Positions 63,047-64,000 of a stretch of 64,000 bases of DNA are shown here, piece after piece. Origin of the DNA: Aliarcobacter cryaerophilus (lineage in GTDB: Bacteria > Campylobacterota > Campylobacteria > Campylobacterales > Arcobacteraceae). Both the position numbers and the translations under genes were made by a program. Position 1 is the first letter of the stretch. Each line of letters starts with the position of its first letter. The stretch is from positions 1,736,001 to 1,800,000 of the forward strand of contig NZ_CP060694.1 of the NCBI RefSeq assembly GCF_014352935.1. The letters are read 5' to 3'. Under the pieces are notes generated by a model. The model was not told the origin of the DNA and did not search any database. It saw only the letters and a program-made list of their open reading frames with translations.

Positions 63047-63801
63047 ATAATTATCCTTAATAAAACTAACATAACTATCGCTCCAAATAAATACCCATCA
63101 ACTCTATCTAAAACTCCACCATGTCCTGGTAAAATATTTCCACTATCTTTTACTCCAGCTTCTCTTTTTAGATAACTTTCATATAAATCTCCAAAAACTG
63201 AAGATAATGATACAATAGCTGAAACTATAATAGCTCCTAAAATCCCAACTTCATTTATAGAAGTAAAAATACCCATAATTACAGCAAAAATCATACCACC
63301 TACAACACCCTCTAAAGTTTTATTTGGGCTTGTTTCACAAAATGGAGTTCTTCCAAAAGTTTTTCCAGCGAAATAAGCTCCTGTATCAGTTGCTGCAACT
63401 ATTATTAGTAGCCAAAATAGTACCATTACTCCAAATTCACTATATAAAGAGATTAAAAAAACAAATGATGCAGTTGGATAAAGAAGAGGTAAAATCATCT
63501 TTTTATCAAGTTTTCTTTTATATGCTAATTGTGAAGCATAACCAATTGCTACTATGAATATTAAATCAACAGGCATAGGATAGAAATATACAGCTACCCA
63601 AAGTAATAAAACATAAATATATATGCTCTTATCTTCTAATCCATATAGCATTTTTGCTTCACGTACTGCAACCATAAGAACCACTCCAAACACTAACCAA
63701 AATAGAAAGTATGAATCTATATATGCAATAATTAAAAAAAGCACAAACAAAACAAGAGCTGTTTTTACTCTTGTTGATAAATTTCCAAGTATTTTAAACA
63801 T
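63043..63801 (-). CDS. cdsA: Phosphatidate cytidylyltransferase
   Basis: Makes CDP-diacylglycerol for phospholipid synthesis. 252 residues with about seven membrane helices. The family signature near the C-terminus is complete: SYLKREAGVKDSGNILPGHG, then GVLDRVDGYLFG, holding the catalytic Asp and metal-binding residues. It is the first gene of the minus-strand run reaching thiG. Its upstream gap (63802-63883) is short; a promoter there is likely but not clear. Confidence 0.95.
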   Translation of the reverse strand: MFKILGNLSTRVKTALVLFVLFLIIAYIDSYFLFWLVFGVVLMVAVREAKMLYGLEDKSIYIYVLLLWVAVYFYPMPVDLIFIVAIGYASQLAYKRKLDKKMILPLLYPTASFVFLISLYSEFGVMVLFWLLIIVAATDTGAYFAGKTFGRTPFCETSPNKTLEGVVGGMIFAVIMGIFTSINEVGILGAIIVSAIVSLSSVFGDLYESYLKREAGVKDSGNILPGHGGVLDRVDGYLFGAIVMLVLLRIII

Positions 63802-63883
63802 AAAGCTTACCTTAAACTAAAATTACAATATTTTACTAAAATTTCGCTTTTAAATCGATTGTACTATTATATTTTGAGAGTTT

Positions 63884-63911
63884 AAAAATGCACTAAAATT
63901 TAGTGCATTTT
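63884..63911 (-). terminator. Intrinsic terminator of the gene at the window end
   Basis: AAAATGCACTAAA and TTTAGTGCATTTT, perfect 13-bp stem with one A between, and a T run on the minus side. It lies 7 bases beyond the stop at 63918. Confidence 0.8.
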
Positions 63912-63917
63912 AGTTTT

Positions 63918-64000
63918 TTAGAATAATCCTGAGATTTGATTTGAAATCTGTTTTTCTAAAATTGGTGTTGCTTCTTGTAAAGTTAAATTCATTTTTGTAG
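63918..64000 (-). CDS. 3' end of an unidentified gene (cut by window edge)
   Basis: The minus-strand reading frame ends ATPILEKQISNQISGLF with the stop at 63918-63920, directly before a strong terminator. It is open to the window edge, about 26 codons. A Met is present at 63992-63990, but no ribosome site precedes it, so it is probably internal. Too short to name. Confidence 0.5.
   Translation of the reverse strand, partial: TKMNLTLQEATPILEKQISNQISGLF

Overview
This is about 64 kb of very AT-rich chromosome (poly-A/T in most intergenic gaps) from a campylobacterotal bacterium, most likely Arcobacter/Aliarcobacter. That assignment rests on gene content and style: a thiol-based and chemotaxis-rich gene set, the futalosine menaquinone pathway (mqnE), QWRQPL-type histidine kinases, dispersed flagellar genes, and a biotin-dependent PycB-like carboxyltransferase. 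It is an inference from protein sequence, not a database match. The window is almost entirely ordinary chromosome. I see no phage, insertion sequence, CRISPR array or integration site.

Layout. 1-7.4 kb: the end of a di-haem cytochrome c peroxidase, an MFS transporter, Maf, a membrane protein gene broken by a single-base slip in a T tract, an NlpC/P60 lipoprotein, an SGNH-hydrolase lipoprotein, a DASS anion/Na+ symporter and a TauE/SafE permease. 7.4-17.8 kb (mostly minus strand): DsbD with a periplasmic thioredoxin, RimK with a RimB-like retropepsin, a c-di-GMP EAL protein, phosphatidylserine decarboxylase, MqnE, carbonic anhydrase, a BioF-type synthase, YraN and ThiS. 17.8-21.9 kb: pyruvate kinase and a two-component pair. 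21.9-32.4 kb: a large flagellar cluster. On the minus strand it runs acidic protein, fliQ, fliJ, motE-like, fliL, a membrane protein, flgH, flgK, fliD, fliS and a FliT-like gene; flgI-fliM diverge from it.

32.4-40.2 kb is a nitrogen-sensing block: amtB-glnB-pyrC on the minus strand, and divergently a large ankyrin-repeat gene overlapping a GlnD-type PII uridylyltransferase by 4 bases, followed by a second, small ankyrin gene. 40.2-44.9 kb is a seven-gene arsenic/chromate operon (arsC, chrA, ArsP-like permease, ynfA, thioredoxin-like, arsR, arsB). It sits behind a sigma70-type promoter whose -35 lies inside a perfect 18-bp inverted repeat of ArsR type.

45-56.6 kb: GGCT, transketolase, an MFS transporter, a hybrid-type sensor kinase with a solute-binding sensor domain, a chemoreceptor with a C-terminal WESF pentapeptide-like tail, a divergent Aat-like transferase, an AraC/GyrI regulator, an OadG-like plus PycB-like pair, and a tiny lipoprotein. 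56.6-57.3 kb holds a five-tRNA operon (Pro-His-Arg-Leu-Gly, minus strand) with an exact-consensus TTGACA-N17-TATAAT promoter. 57.3-63.8 kb is a tight minus-strand housekeeping run (cdsA, dxr, small membrane protein, RBBP9-like hydrolase, tsaD, SUI1/YciH-like, nnr, cutA, thiG). The window ends in the 3' end of one more minus-strand gene.

No unmistakably new system is present. The best candidates for something undescribed are the ankyrin-GlnD coupling next to PII/AmtB, the acidic protein heading the flagellar operon, the Aat-like protein with altered active-site positions, and the OadG/PycB pair without a beta subunit.
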